A DNA stretch of 64,000 nucleotides from Superficieibacter sp. 1612_C1 (GCF_015234305.1 NZ_JADGMI010000008.1:1-64000); one strand, 5' to 3'; shown: positions 38,107 to 48,535, counted from the first letter of the stretch. Program-made: numbers and translations. Notes: a model not told the origin generated them from the letters alone.

Positions 38107-41100
38107 TTACACCTTTTCCACGTTCACCAGGAACGCCTTAAACTCCGGCGTCTGGGTGTTCGCATCGCCAACGACCGGCGTCAGCGTGTTAGCAATAAAG
38201 CCTTTCTTCGCCACGCCCTCATAACCCCAGTGAATCGGAATACCGATGGTATCGACATCCTGATTATTCACCTTCAGCGTGCGGATACGTTTGGTCACCA
38301 CTGCCTTGGCCTTGATGTAGCCGCGGTTAGAGGAGACTTTTACCGTATCGCCCTGCGCGATGCCAAGCTTGTTCGCCAGCTTCTCGCCGATCTCCACAAA
38401 CTGCTCCGGCTGCGCGATGGAGTTCAACAGCGCGTGCTTGGTCCAGTAGTGGAAGTGCTCCGTCAGACGATAAGTGGTGCCCACATACGGGAACTTATCG
38501 GCTTTCCCCATCGCATCCATATCGTCCTTAAAGACGCGGGCTGCCGGGTTGGAGATCACGTTCGGGTGCAGCGGGTTGGTGCCCAGCGGCGTTTCAAACG
38601 GCTCGTAGTGTTCCGGGAACGGCCCTTCCGCCATCTTATCGGTAGCGAACAGGCGGCCTACACCTTCCTGAAGCATGATAAACGGTCCGACATCGCTGCC
38701 CGGAGGCGCGGTGTTGTAGTCCGGAATATCCGCACCGGCCCATTTGCCATTACCGTAAGAGATAAGCTGACGCTTCGGATCCCACGGTTTACCCTGCGGG
38801 TCGGCGGAAGCACGGTTATACAGGATGCGGCGGTTCAGCGGCCATGCCCAGGCCCAGCCCAGCGTATTCCCCAGCCCTGACGGGTCGGCGTTATCGCGGC
38901 GGGCCATCTGGTTGCCGTCCGGCGTCCAGCTTCCGGCGAAGATCCAGCAGCCGCTGGAGGTGGTGCCGTCATCGCGCAGATGCGCAAACGAGGCCAGCTG
39001 ATTGCCTTTTTTCGCCAGTAACAGCCCGGTCGTCGGATCGGTAATATCTTCCAGCGCCTTACCGTTGCTCTCCATCGCTACTTCTTCAGGCGACGGATTC
39101 TCCGGCGTCAGGTAGTTCCAGGTCATATTCAGCACCTGTTCCGGCAGCGCGCCACCTTCGGCGGCATACATCTTACGCAGGCGCAGGAAGATGCCCGCGA
39201 GGATTTCGCCGTCGTTCAGCGCTTCGCCCGGACCATCCTGACCTTTCCAGTGCCATTGCAGCCAGCGGCCGGAGTTCACGATAGAACCGTTCTCTTCGGC
39301 AAAGCAGGTGGATGGCAGACGGAACACTTCAGTCTGGATTTTCGACGGATCGACATCGTTCGACTCACCGTGGTTCTGCCAGAAGGTCGAGGTTTCGGTG
39401 TTGAGCGGATCGATGGTCACCAGGAACTTCAGCTTCGACAGCGAAGAGACCACTTTATTTTTGTTCGGGAACGACGCCACCGGGTTAAAGCCCTGGCAGA
39501 GATAGCCGTTCACCTGACCTTTGGCCATCATGTCGAAATACTGAAGTACGTCGTAGGCTTTGTCCCACTTCGGCAGCCATTCAAAACCCCAGTCGTTTTC
39601 AGCAGTCGCTTTATCGCCGTAAAACGCCTTCATCATCGAGACGAAGAATTTCGGGTAGTTGCTCCAGTAGTTAACCTGATTTTCCTGTAACGGCTTGGTC
39701 GTGTTACCGGCAAAGTAGGTTTCAAGCGTGTCCTGCTTGTCATTCGGCAGTGTCATATAGCCCGGCAGGCTTTGCGACAGCAGGCCGAGGTCGGTCAGAC
39801 CCTGAATGTTGGAGTGACCGCGCAGGGCGTTTACGCCGCCGCCTGCCATCCCCATATTGCCGAGCAGCAGTTGGATCATCGCCATCGTACGGATGTTTTG
39901 TGCACCCACCGAGTGCTGCGTCCAGCCGAGCGCATACAGGAACGACGCCGTTTTATCGTGCGCGCTGGTCTCTGCGATGTACTCGCATACCTTCAGGAAG
40001 TCCGCCTGCGGCGTACCGCAGATATTTTCGACCACATCCGGCGTGTAGCGGGAAATATGTTTTTTCAGCAGGTTCCACACGCAGCGCGGGTGTTGCAGCG
40101 TGGTATCGCGTTTCGCAAAGCCGCGCTCGTCCAGCTCATAGTTCCAGCTTTCTTTGTCGTATTTGCGTTTTTCCGGGTCATAGCCGGTGAACAGGCCGTC
40201 ATCAAAGCCAAAATCTTCACGCACGATCAGACTGGCGTTGGTATAAGCTTCAGTGTATTCGCGGTTGTATTTTTCGTTGTTTAGCAGGTACAGCATGACG
40301 CCTGACAGAAAAGCAATGTCAGTACCTGAACGAATCGGCGCATAGAAATCGGCTACCGAGGCAGTACGCGTAAAGCGTGGATCGATCACAATCAGCTTCG
40401 CGCCATTGTGGATCTTGGCTTCCATCGCCCAGCGGAACCCTACCGGATGCGCTTCAGCGGCGTTGCCGCCCATCACCACGACGAGGTTGGCGTTTTTGAT
40501 GTCGACCCAGTGGTTGGTCATCGCACCGCGACCAAATGTTGGAGCAAGACTTGCTACCGTTGGTCCGTGTCAGACACGCGCCTGGTTGTCGACGGCTAAC
40601 ATGCCGAGTGCGCGGGTAAATTTCTGCGTTAAATAGCCGGTTTCGTTACTGGATGCGGAAGCGCACAGCATACCGGTGGAAAGCCAGCGGTTAACGGTTG
40701 TGCCTTCGGCATTCTGCGCGATGAAATTGGCATCGCGGTCTTCCTTCATCAGCTTAGCGATGCGATCAAACGCCTCTTCCCAGCTGATTCGCTGCCATTT
40801 ATCCGACCCTGGCGCGCGATATTCCGGATACTTCAGGCGGCTGTCAGAGTGGATAAAGTCAATGAGTCCCGCGCCTTTCGGGCAAAGCGCGCCACGGTTT
40901 ACCGGATGGTCCGGGTCTCCTTCAATGTGGAAAATGGACGATTTGGCGTTTTTAGCACCGTCGCCGAGGCTATACATTAATAGCCCGCAGCCAACGGAGC
41001 AGTATGTGCAAGTGTTACGGGTTTCGCGGGTGCGCAGCAGCTTATATTGCCGTGTTTCCGCCAGCGCTACGCTGGGGGCAAAACCCAGCGCCGCTGCCGT

Positions 41101-41157
41101 TGTGCCTGCCATACCGCCAGCGCAGATCTTAAAGAACTGCCTTCTGCTGACCTGCAT
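38107..41157 (-). CDS. fdoG: Formate dehydrogenase O, selenocysteine-containing alpha subunit
   Basis: FdoG oxidises formate in the periplasm with a bis-MGD molybdenum centre, a [4Fe-4S] cluster (CTYCSVGC) and selenocysteine. The gene is one reading frame of 1016 residues in which an in-frame TGA at 40572-40570 encodes Sec196 (ARV-U-HGPTV). A naive reading splits it into 195- and 804-residue parts. The twin-arginine signal SRRQFFK lies at the N-terminus (cleavage after about residue 33), so folded FdoGH is exported by Tat. Length and Sec position equal E. coli FdoG. Maturation genes fdhE and fdhD flank the operon. Confidence 0.97.
40528..40572 (-). promoter_or_regulatory. Selenocysteine UGA codon with bacterial SECIS element
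   Basis: The UGA and the following about 40 nt (CACGGACCAACGGTAGCAAGTC...) fold into a hairpin with the upper stem AGCAA-GTC-TTGCT. Its layout closely resembles the SECIS element of E. coli fdhF (GGUUGCAGGUCUGCACC apex), which recruits SelB and Sec-tRNA. Confidence 0.85.
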
Positions 41158-41532
41158 GGTTTGCTCCTTATGTCGACATTACTCATCAATATTATGACTT
41201 TCTGACTGACCATCTGCGGTTGCTACCGCTTCTGTGGTATTGATTTTCGACGGCCCGCCAGACAATAACCCTGCTAAGAATATCATAATTCCTCAAGTTG
41301 TTTCGGATATGTATACATGAAGAACCGGTAATGTTGCTTTGTGCACACTTTTCGCGAAAAAATGGCTTTATCAAAATGCACAGAGTGATATGAATCAATT
41401 TATATAGCGGTCTGAAATTTTTATCTGTTGGTGTCATTGATGTAGAACAAACCCACTTTCAGCACGGTTTGCTCCCACGAGCTAACCGTGCTGAAATAAC
41501 CCGGTTCTTGCTATCATTTTTCAGGAAAAACC
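41158..41532. promoter_or_regulatory. Divergent fdoG-fdhD promoter region
   Basis: This 375-bp region separates fdoG and fdhD and must hold both promoters. It is AT-rich in the middle and contains the strong hairpin listed separately. I do not see a confident FNR or NarL site. Confidence 0.5.
41457..41496 (+). promoter_or_regulatory. Long hairpin in the fdhD leader
   Basis: A 13-bp perfect stem TTTCAGCACGGTT / AACCGTGCTGAAA encloses a second 4-bp stem (GCTC / GAGC) with a CCAC loop. It ends 36 nt before the fdhD ATG. No T-run follows immediately, so it may be a regulatory leader structure rather than a terminator. Confidence 0.6.
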
Positions 41533-42345
41533 ATGTCTCAGCCCCTTCTGGCGGTCGGTGCGGCGTCACGCCTTGTCTGGTCTCGCGAAAATACGAACAG
41601 TGCCACAGCGGATTATCTGGCGGAAGAAGTCCCTGTCGCCCTGGTCTACAACGGTATCTCGCATGTCGTGATGATGGCGTCTCCGAAGGATTTGGAACTT
41701 TTTGCTATCGGCTTTTCCTTATCCGAAGGGATTATAGAAAACCCCAACGAGATCTTCGGGATGGACGTGGTTCAGGCGTGTAACGGTCTGGAGGTGCAGA
41801 TTGAGCTGTCCAGCCGTCGTTTTATGGGACTAAAAGAACGTCGCCGCGCACTGGCCGGACGCACCGGCTGCGGGGTCTGCGGTGTTGAACAGCTTAATGA
41901 CATCGGTAAGCCCGTCGCGCCGCTGCCGTTTACGCAAACTTTTTCCCTGGCCGATCTCGATCGCGGGCTGAGCCAGCTTCGGGATTTTCAGCCCATCGGT
42001 CAACTAACCGGCTGTACCCATGCCGCCGCCTGGATGCTCCCTTCCGGCAAACTGGTGGGCGGACATGAGGACGTAGGCCGTCACGTTGCGCTGGATAAGC
42101 TACTGGGACGCCGTGCGCAAGAGGGCGACCACTGGCAGTCGGGGGCGGTGCTGGTGTCCAGCCGTGCCAGCTATGAGATGGTACAAAAATCGGCCATGTG
42201 CGGCGTGGAGATTTTGTTTGCCGTGTCGGCGGCAACGACGCTGGCGGTTGAGGTGGCGGAACGCTGTAACCTGACGCTGGTGGGGTTTTGTAAGCCGGGC
42301 AGGGCGACGATTTATACGCATCCGCAGCGATTAACTGTTAAGTAA
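41533..42345 (+). CDS. fdhD: Formate dehydrogenase sulfurtransferase FdhD
   Basis: FdhD passes sulfur from IscS to the molybdenum centre of formate dehydrogenases. The 270-residue product has the catalytic CGVCG loop (CxxC, about residues 117-121) and the [14 protein letters not shown] signature. The length is close to the 277 residues in E. coli. It is divergent from fdoG. Confidence 0.96.
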   Translation: MSQPLLAVGAASRLVWSRENTNSATADYLAEEVPVALVYNGISHVVMMASPKDLELFAIGFSLSEGIIENPNEIFGMDVVQACNGLEVQIELSSRRFMGLKERRRALAGRTGCGVCGVEQLNDIGKPVAPLPFTQTFSLADLDRGLSQLRDFQPIGQLTGCTHAAAWMLPSGKLVGGHEDVGRHVALDKLLGRRAQEGDHWQSGAVLVSSRASYEMVQKSAMCGVEILFAVSAATTLAVEVAERCNLTLVGFCKPGRATIYTHPQRLTVK

Positions 42346-42670
42346 ACCTCATTCGTTACTTTTTATGCCGGGGTTACAGATGCCCTGGCGGGTCCATTTC
42401 ATTCGAGGGAATATGATTTCGGACTATTATTACCACGCTAACCATTTGCTTTTAAAGAAGTCTGCTTACATAATCTAAGGCCATTCGTAGCTATCCGAAA
42501 TTATTTCATTGCAAATTATACGATACGCTAAAAATAATTTATATCTTCAATTTTTGCTGTCAATGCCTATAACCAGGAGTATCTACGAACTACGCTATTC
42601 AGCAATATTAGGTAAATAATACGAATTGCAAAATGAACCATGGCGCTATTTTTGCAGTGGGGGAGGGAGC
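42346..42670. other. AT-rich region upstream of the Hsp90-paralogue operon
   Basis: This 325-bp stretch changes from backbone composition to strongly AT-rich sequence and should hold the promoter of the next operon. It marks the left edge of an insertion relative to E. coli K-12, where fdhD is followed by yiiG. I see no integrase, tRNA or clear target-site repeat. Confidence 0.5.
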
Positions 42671-44521
42671 ATGGATGTTGGAGAAACGAGAGTAATGCAA
42701 TCAGTAAGCGATTCTTTTTCTACAGAAGTTAACTTAAATGGCTTAATAGAAGTATTAAGCAAACATCTTTATTCTACGCCCATTGTTGCCGTACGCGAAC
42801 TGGTTCAGAACGGACATGATGCCATTGTCCGCAGGCGTATTGAACAGCCGAACGCCCCGCACGACAATCAAATCCGCGTTACTGCGGACGTTGCGAAATC
42901 CACCATTACTATCTCGGATACCGGAGCTGGTCTCACCGACAGCGAAATTCACGGCTTTTTAGCCACGGTTGGCGTGGGCTACACACGTATGCTGCGTCAG
43001 CAGGACGATGATACCGGGTTAATCGGGATGTTTGGCCTCGGCTTTTTATCCGCCTTTGTCCTGGCGAAAGACGTGACCGTTCTGACGACGTCATGGCAAA
43101 CGCCTGAGCAGGGATGGAAATACCATTCTACTGACGGGCAGCGTTATTCAGTGACTCCCTGCGACGCGACTGCGCCGGGAACACAGGTCATACTGACGCT
43201 GAAAGAAGAGTACAGCCATCTGGCCAGTAATACATTGCTGGAGCGGGTACTCTCACGCTATTGCATTCTGCTTCACGAATCGGTTTTTGTCGGTGATGCC
43301 GTTGAGCCTGTCAATAAACTTCTGCCGCCGTGGCGTGAGTCTGTTCCGGAAGGAGTAACGCTGCACCGGGCTTTGGTGCAGCGTAAAAATCTGGCTTTTG
43401 CCGCACAATTTGAATCATCTTTTGAACCTATTTGTGCGATGCCAGTGACGCCTTTTGGCTCGAGCGATGCGGTGGGGATGTTGTGGATCCAGGACGGTGC
43501 GACGTACGGGACCAGTGATAACCGTAACCTGTCGCTTTTTTTACGCGGTATGCTGCTGGATGATGAAGCGCGGGAGCTTCTGCCGCCGTGGGCCGGTTTT
43601 GTCGGCGGCGTAATCGAATCATCGAAGCTTACGCCAACGGCAAGCCGCGAGGACTTGCAGCGTGATGAAACCTGGCACGCTGTCCGCAACGCCTTAACGG
43701 AGTCGCTCATTTCCGGGTTATCTGATTTAGCACAAAATCAGCCGGAACTATGGCGACGGGTATTGTTACGCCATAACGAGGCGCTGCTGGGAGCGGCGTT
43801 GTGTGACGATCGTCTGTTCGACTTGTTGAAAGACAGATTGCAGGTGCCTACCTCCAAAGGTGCTTTACTGGCTAAAGATTTACGCATAAATAACAGTATC
43901 AACATCTTGTTGAGCCAGGATGGTGGTTTTGAGGAGATGCTGTTTCATATTTTGCAGCGGCCTGTCGCCAGAGGCGATCGCTACGCGGTTGTCCCTTTTC
44001 TGCGTCGCTGGGCATCAACGTATCATTGCCGAATCATCGAAGTCGGAACGCGCACGGGCAATGAGCAGCTTTTTAGCCTTGCCGATCTCCCTGATGATCA
44101 ATTCGCTTATCTGGAAACGCATTTATGCGACAACGAGCAACTCATTATCTCCCGCTTTGAGCCTGCCGTTTTACCCTTAGTGGTAACGCTTGACAGGGAG
44201 GCAGAATTAAAACAAATCCTTGAGCAGGATGATGCTGACAAACGAATGAGTACCGCCGCCCTGATGCTTGCGCGGCAATTTACTTCGCAAATCAAACAAA
44301 CTAAAACATCAAGCCTCTACCTTAATTTAAACAATCCTTGCGTCATGCAATTAGTGGCCGCGCTGACAAATCAGCAGCAGCCTGTCGCGGCGTTAAGGGT
44401 TTTGAAATCATTAAAAGTTATATTGTGTGCAAGCGGTAATAAGAGCCAGCAATGGGACCTTCACCAGGCTCTGGAAGATTTTACTCAGGTCATACCAGCG
44501 TTAATTAATGAGGAAAAATAA
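42671..44521 (+). CDS. Hsp90-family ATPase (HtpG paralogue)
   Basis: The 616-residue product is a GHKL ATPase built like HtpG but clearly distinct from it. The ATP site is complete: N-box ELVQNGHDA (Glu43, Asn47, Asp50), DTGAGLT (Asp83), and GMFGLGFLSAF (119-129). The middle domain keeps the gamma-phosphate Arg326 in the VIESSKLTPTASREDLQRD segment, equivalent to HtpG SEDLPLNVSRE. The C-terminal 150 residues diverge from the HtpG dimerisation domain. I chose ATG 42671, preceded by GGGAGGGA; ATG 42695 is an alternative. A large helical-repeat gene starts 2 nt after its stop. Probably a specialised chaperone with a dedicated partner; the client is unknown. Confidence 0.88.
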   Translation: MDVGETRVMQSVSDSFSTEVNLNGLIEVLSKHLYSTPIVAVRELVQNGHDAIVRRRIEQPNAPHDNQIRVTADVAKSTITISDTGAGLTDSEIHGFLATVGVGYTRMLRQQDDDTGLIGMFGLGFLSAFVLAKDVTVLTTSWQTPEQGWKYHSTDGQRYSVTPCDATAPGTQVILTLKEEYSHLASNTLLERVLSRYCILLHESVFVGDAVEPVNKLLPPWRESVPEGVTLHRALVQRKNLAFAAQFESSFEPICAMPVTPFGSSDAVGMLWIQDGATYGTSDNRNLSLFLRGMLLDDEARELLPPWAGFVGGVIESSKLTPTASREDLQRDETWHAVRNALTESLISGLSDLAQNQPELWRRVLLRHNEALLGAALCDDRLFDLLKDRLQVPTSKGALLAKDLRINNSINILLSQDGGFEEMLFHILQRPVARGDRYAVVPFLRRWASTYHCRIIEVGTRTGNEQLFSLADLPDDQFAYLETHLCDNEQLIISRFEPAVLPLVVTLDREAELKQILEQDDADKRMSTAALMLARQFTSQIKQTKTSSLYLNLNNPCVMQLVAALTNQQQPVAALRVLKSLKVILCASGNKSQQWDLHQALEDFTQVIPALINEEK

Positions 44522-44523
44522 GC

Positions 44524-46830
44524 ATGGATACGTGGGAATGGTATAACAAATACAGTAAAGAATTAAGCGATGCCGGGCAGGAGTATATTCCACAGCTGAT
44601 TGAAGATTTCTCTGACAGCGTTCTGCATCTGCAAATGGAAAAAGCCGATGCATTATTGCCGGAAGTGAAGGCGCTTAACCAGGTCGCAAAAAATCCATGG
44701 CTGGAGGTTTTTATCGGGCACTGGGAGTTGCGGCATCGCCTGACTAACTACAGTGAGGGTGAAAAAGTTCTGCCGGATGTCGTCGCCTTGTTTGAAAAAG
44801 CGCATCGCGAAGAGGCGATGGGGTGTCCGCAATCGGTCTGCGTCACGCAGGATTTATCCGCCTGTTATGAAAATATTGATGCCCCTGGATGGGCACCGGA
44901 ACGTATGGCGGTCTGCGAGGAGACCATGTCCCGCATCGACCCGACGTGGAGCTGTTTTCAGTGCTTATCCACTGAATATGCCAGCGCTTTGATGGATACG
45001 CAAAAAAACGAGCAGGCGCTGGACTATCTGGATAAGCAAATTGCCGCTGTTCGTGCATCGGGAGAGGAGAATATCGAACCGTTATTAGCGACGCGGGTCG
45101 ATATACTGATTGCGCTGCAACGTTACGATGAAGCGAAAAAGCTGGTTGAAGAACTTAGCGAAGAAAATGATTACTGGGGGCGCGATCGGGTCAGTTACCT
45201 CTTAAAGAAACTGTATATTATGGCGCTCACTGGACAAGACGATGAGGTATGGGAGCAGCTGCCTTCTTTGTCGGATATTACGCCATACGGTTGGGATCAG
45301 TGGCTTGATATTATCGGCGTATTGCTTCCGCGTTATCCTGAACGTAATTCCTGGCAACTGGCGAGAATTATTCAGCAGATTATGGAGCAGCGCTCGCAGG
45401 TCGGCGCGCACCGCAAAGTGGTCGATCTGGCTAAACTGCAAATCACGCTGGCGCTGGAGCGTGGATCCGTTTGGGTAGCAAAGTCGGCGTTAAAACTGGC
45501 TCAGCACCATATTCCAAAACTGCGCGCCCTGCTTGGCGTTGACAGGGAATTCTTTGAACTCAGTGAAAAAATCGTTGCGAAGGAAGCCGAGTTGCTTGCC
45601 CGTCCACCTGTCGTCGCGGAAGAAAATGACAACGGGGAAGCCGTGGCAGATCCGGAAAAAGATGTCGAAATTTATCGCCGCGCGTTCCTTCAGGAACCCG
45701 ATAACGCGGAACTGGCTGGTAAACTCGCGGAAGCATTAAACGCCTGCTATGCCCGTGATGAAGCGATTGACGCGTTGCGTCAGTATGTTGAGCGGCATTT
45801 ACATGATGAAGGGGCGCTGTGTTTCCAGCTGCTTGATTTGCTGGTCGCTAAAGGTGACGTTGATGCCATTGAACAACTGGCGCGTCAATATGAAGAGGCT
45901 GGCGTTGGTCATATGGCGTTATGGTTCCGCTCGCGGATCCTCAACCAGCAAGAAGACTGGGTGGCACTTGAAGCGCTGGGGCAGAAATTACTTCAGCATG
46001 AGATTGGTCGGGAATGGCCGGGTGCTTATCAACTGAATGCCTGGGCGGCGCAAAAGCAGTCGGCATTTGACAGACAACTGGACTACTTACAGCAGCTTCT
46101 GGCACTACAAACGCGGCGCGAACAGGATACCCGCAACACCCAGTGGGATATCATGTCCGTTGCCAGCATCCTTCAGCAGTGGGATACCGTCCGCCAGATG
46201 GCCGCTGAGCTTGATATGCCGCTCCCAGAAGGCGAAGGGTTCATTGACGAAAACCTGGGTATCATCCGCCTGCATTATCGTGAAAACTATGAGAGCCGCT
46301 ATTATTTTGCTCAGCGCATCGGACCGGTTACTGCCAGGGTCATTGAACCGGCATATCGTACCGACCTTCCACAGCACGTTGACGAAATTGTAGTCTTCGA
46401 CGCTGAACTTCTGAATACACCGCCTGAGGATGAAGAAGAGCGGAAAAATTTCACCCCGCTTTACAACGTCCTGCGTACGATCATCCCGACTCCCTATGGT
46501 GAATCCTGGTTTTGCGATGGCGTCATGCCGGAAGAAGAGCAGTACACCGCTTTTCGCGAGGCGCTGGAAGAATTGCAGTGGCGTTACTGGAGCAATAGCC
46601 CGGAAGACTATACGCTGACGGATAGCCATCAAGGTGAAGGCAGCGAACCTCTCCCGGGATTCTACTTTGTGGTCAGCGCGCCGCAGTCGGTGACGAAAGC
46701 CGACATTGATAAAACACTTAATCGTTTGACGGCAAGCTGGGCGCACCCGCTATGCTGGTGGGGGCTGGCGCGGGAAGCTGGTGCGAACGAAGACAAACAT
46801 CGTGCTATTGCAGAGCGCTACGGGATGTAG
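44524..46830 (+). CDS. Large TPR-like helical-repeat protein, partner of the Hsp90 paralogue
   Basis: I recognise no named family for this 768-residue acidic protein. It is almost all alpha-helical up to about residue 560, with TPR-like pairs such as EQALDYLDKQIAAVRASGEE, RYDEAKKLVEELSEEN and DNAELAGKLAEALNACYARDEAIDAL. The last 200 residues are a different, mixed domain (IGPVTARVIEP, WFCDGVMPEEEQYTAF, GFYFVVSAPQSVTK). No signal peptide or transmembrane helix is visible. It starts 2 nt after the Hsp90 gene, so the two are co-translated. TPR proteins are common Hsp90 co-chaperones in eukaryotes, which suggests, but does not prove, a co-chaperone or adaptor role. Confidence 0.75.
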   Translation: MDTWEWYNKYSKELSDAGQEYIPQLIEDFSDSVLHLQMEKADALLPEVKALNQVAKNPWLEVFIGHWELRHRLTNYSEGEKVLPDVVALFEKAHREEAMGCPQSVCVTQDLSACYENIDAPGWAPERMAVCEETMSRIDPTWSCFQCLSTEYASALMDTQKNEQALDYLDKQIAAVRASGEENIEPLLATRVDILIALQRYDEAKKLVEELSEENDYWGRDRVSYLLKKLYIMALTGQDDEVWEQLPSLSDITPYGWDQWLDIIGVLLPRYPERNSWQLARIIQQIMEQRSQVGAHRKVVDLAKLQITLALERGSVWVAKSALKLAQHHIPKLRALLGVDREFFELSEKIVAKEAELLARPPVVAEENDNGEAVADPEKDVEIYRRAFLQEPDNAELAGKLAEALNACYARDEAIDALRQYVERHLHDEGALCFQLLDLLVAKGDVDAIEQLARQYEEAGVGHMALWFRSRILNQQEDWVALEALGQKLLQHEIGREWPGAYQLNAWAAQKQSAFDRQLDYLQQLLALQTRREQDTRNTQWDIMSVASILQQWDTVRQMAAELDMPLPEGEGFIDENLGIIRLHYRENYESRYYFAQRIGPVTARVIEPAYRTDLPQHVDEIVVFDAELLNTPPEDEEERKNFTPLYNVLRTIIPTPYGESWFCDGVMPEEEQYTAFREALEELQWRYWSNSPEDYTLTDSHQGEGSEPLPGFYFVVSAPQSVTKADIDKTLNRLTASWAHPLCWWGLAREAGANEDKHRAIAERYGM

Positions 46831-47209
46831 GCGTTATACGCGCGGAGAGCGGCATTATTTGTTGATAATATGCTGTCGCCAGGGATGAGACTGCCACCGT
46901 TACCGGGCAGTACTCATCTCTGGGCGCTTCGAAAAGCGAAATGTCACACAATAGTGTGTTTGTCACAGGGCAGGAGTAGCGTCGTTTTTACTGAGATTCC
47001 ACCGAAATACATAGTGTACACCCCCCTAATACAGGGGGTATCTCCACGCGCCATTTACAATTAAAATTAACTGTGGGCAGTATTTCCTTTTTTATATCTA
47101 CCTACACACTCAACTTATTATTACACTGCATGACTTTATATCGAAAATTGCTTTTACTAAAAACCTGGTTAATGATAAGTATTCTTTTAATACCTCGGGC
47201 AGGAAATAT
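46831..47209. other. Gene-free region between the Hsp90/TPR operon and yiiG
   Basis: This 379-bp stretch holds the long hairpin at 46877-46926, a smaller C/G-run hairpin (ACCCCCCTAATACAGGGGGT around 47020-47040) and the AT-rich yiiG promoter area. It marks the right edge of the insertion. Confidence 0.5.
46877..46926. repeat. Long imperfect inverted repeat after the Hsp90/TPR operon
   Basis: The arms CGCCAGGGATGAGACTGCC and GGCAGTACTCATCTCTGGGCG pair over about 19 positions (one G-U, two single-base bulges), around a 10-nt loop. It lies 47 nt after the operon's stop codon. No T-run follows. Confidence 0.65.
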
Positions 47210-48250
47210 ATGAAGCGGAGTCTATTAGCAACAGCCATTGTTTTAACCCTGATTACCGGTTGTGACGATAAGAATTCAACAGAACCTTCTCAGGCAGCAC
47301 CTTCCAGCAGTGCGCCAGCACCGTCTGATGCTGCATCCGCTAAAACGCAGGAACAAGCTGCGCCAGCCAGCGATGCACAGGCCGATCAGCAGATAGTTCA
47401 TGATGAGAAAATGAACACCTATATTGATTGCTACAATACCCTCCAGCTTTCGATTTATCACAGTATGGATCGCTATGCGAGCTGGCTGAAAGACCTTGAG
47501 ACGGGGCCGACCGGGAAAGAGCGTATCGTTTACGGGACCTATGCCGTATCTGATTCTACCATTGAAAAATGCCAGAAAGCTGTTCCTGAAGTCGTTAAGC
47601 TGAAACCTGCACTGGAACCGATGGATGGTGCAGCCTCCACCTTTATCACCAGTGCGGTGGATGTCGCCAATACCATCAATGAAATCAATAAATACTACGA
47701 GCAGGAAAACTACAAGGATGATGCCTTTGCACAAGGTAAAACGCTGCATCAAACCCTGATGAAACAGTGGGGTACCTTTGAGCCTGCCGCGAAAAATTAT
47801 AATGACGCTATTAAACAAGTGGAAGCTGAACGCCAGGTTGCACAGTTAAAGGCGATTGAGCAAAGCGAAGGAAAATCGGAAAATTATTATTCATTGTCCG
47901 TAATGATTCATTCTGGCAACCTCAATGACATTATTAGTGGTGAAACCTTTGATGCTGATAGCGCGATGAAACAGCTAACAGAACTGGAAAAAACCACCGC
48001 TGAATTTAAAGAAAAATTAAAGGCACAATCGGATGGCTCTCATAATTTTTCAATGTTTATTTCCTCGGCTGATGAATACCAACTTGATGCTAAAAAATTT
48101 ATCCGCCGTGTAAGAGATAAGACGCCTTACTCCGAAAGTGAAAACAGGCTTCTCTCAGATGCAAATGGAGGCTGGATGGTTGAAGCCTCTTATCCACGCG
48201 CGCTAAGAAGCTATAACCAGATGGTGGACAACTATAATCGTCTGCACTAA
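47210..48250 (+). CDS. yiiG: YiiG family lipoprotein (DUF3829)
   Basis: The 346-residue product has a lipoprotein signal peptide ending in the lipobox LITGC (Cys at about residue 18), then a Ser/Ala/Pro-rich linker up to about residue 60 and a helical DUF3829 domain. No Asp follows the Cys at position +1 in the Asn/Lys sense; +2 is Asp (CDD), which would favour inner-membrane retention. Function unknown. E. coli YiiG is 351 residues and lies between fdhD and frvR. Confidence 0.9.
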   Translation: MKRSLLATAIVLTLITGCDDKNSTEPSQAAPSSSAPAPSDAASAKTQEQAAPASDAQADQQIVHDEKMNTYIDCYNTLQLSIYHSMDRYASWLKDLETGPTGKERIVYGTYAVSDSTIEKCQKAVPEVVKLKPALEPMDGAASTFITSAVDVANTINEINKYYEQENYKDDAFAQGKTLHQTLMKQWGTFEPAAKNYNDAIKQVEAERQVAQLKAIEQSEGKSENYYSLSVMIHSGNLNDIISGETFDADSAMKQLTELEKTTAEFKEKLKAQSDGSHNFSMFISSADEYQLDAKKFIRRVRDKTPYSESENRLLSDANGGWMVEASYPRALRSYNQMVDNYNRLH

Positions 48251-48310
48251 TCACACCGGGATAAATCAGAGGGGACCCTCAATTACTTTCCTGCGTTTAG
48301 TGTTATGCGC

Positions 48311-48348
48311 ACTGGAGGCCGTTTCTTAACCGGAACGGCCTCAGTTTA
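48311..48348 (+). terminator. Terminator after yiiG
   Basis: A 9-bp perfect stem GAGGCCGTT / AACGGCCTC with a 10-nt loop is followed by AGTTTAT, a weak T-rich tail, 65 nt after the yiiG stop. Confidence 0.65.
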
Positions 48349-48535
48349 TACTGAGTAGCAACATATAGGTGCCCTTCCCGTTATCTCAGATCTTGCCCGG
48401 GAACGTATTAAATCTGAGTTTTTGGGAATGATTTCACGAAAAAGAAGAGTAAAAAGGAGATTTTTTTCGGTTAAGCTGTATTCATGCTTTGCCATCACAG
48501 TATATCTGACTCATGTTCCGGGAACGCTACTCATC

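Noticed and set aside
38011-38880. 289-codon frame antisense to fdoG/fdoH
   Set aside because: Both overlapping genes are unmistakable on the other strand; the composition (Arg/His/Leu-rich) is typical of an antisense shadow.
40521-40570. Apparent nonsense mutation splitting fdoG
   Set aside because: The UGA is at the known Sec196 position and is followed by a SECIS-like hairpin, so it is selenocysteine and not a pseudogene.
47019-47041. CCCCCCTAATACAGGGGG hairpin as a terminator
   Set aside because: It has no T-run on either side and lies far from the preceding gene, so a terminator call is not supported.
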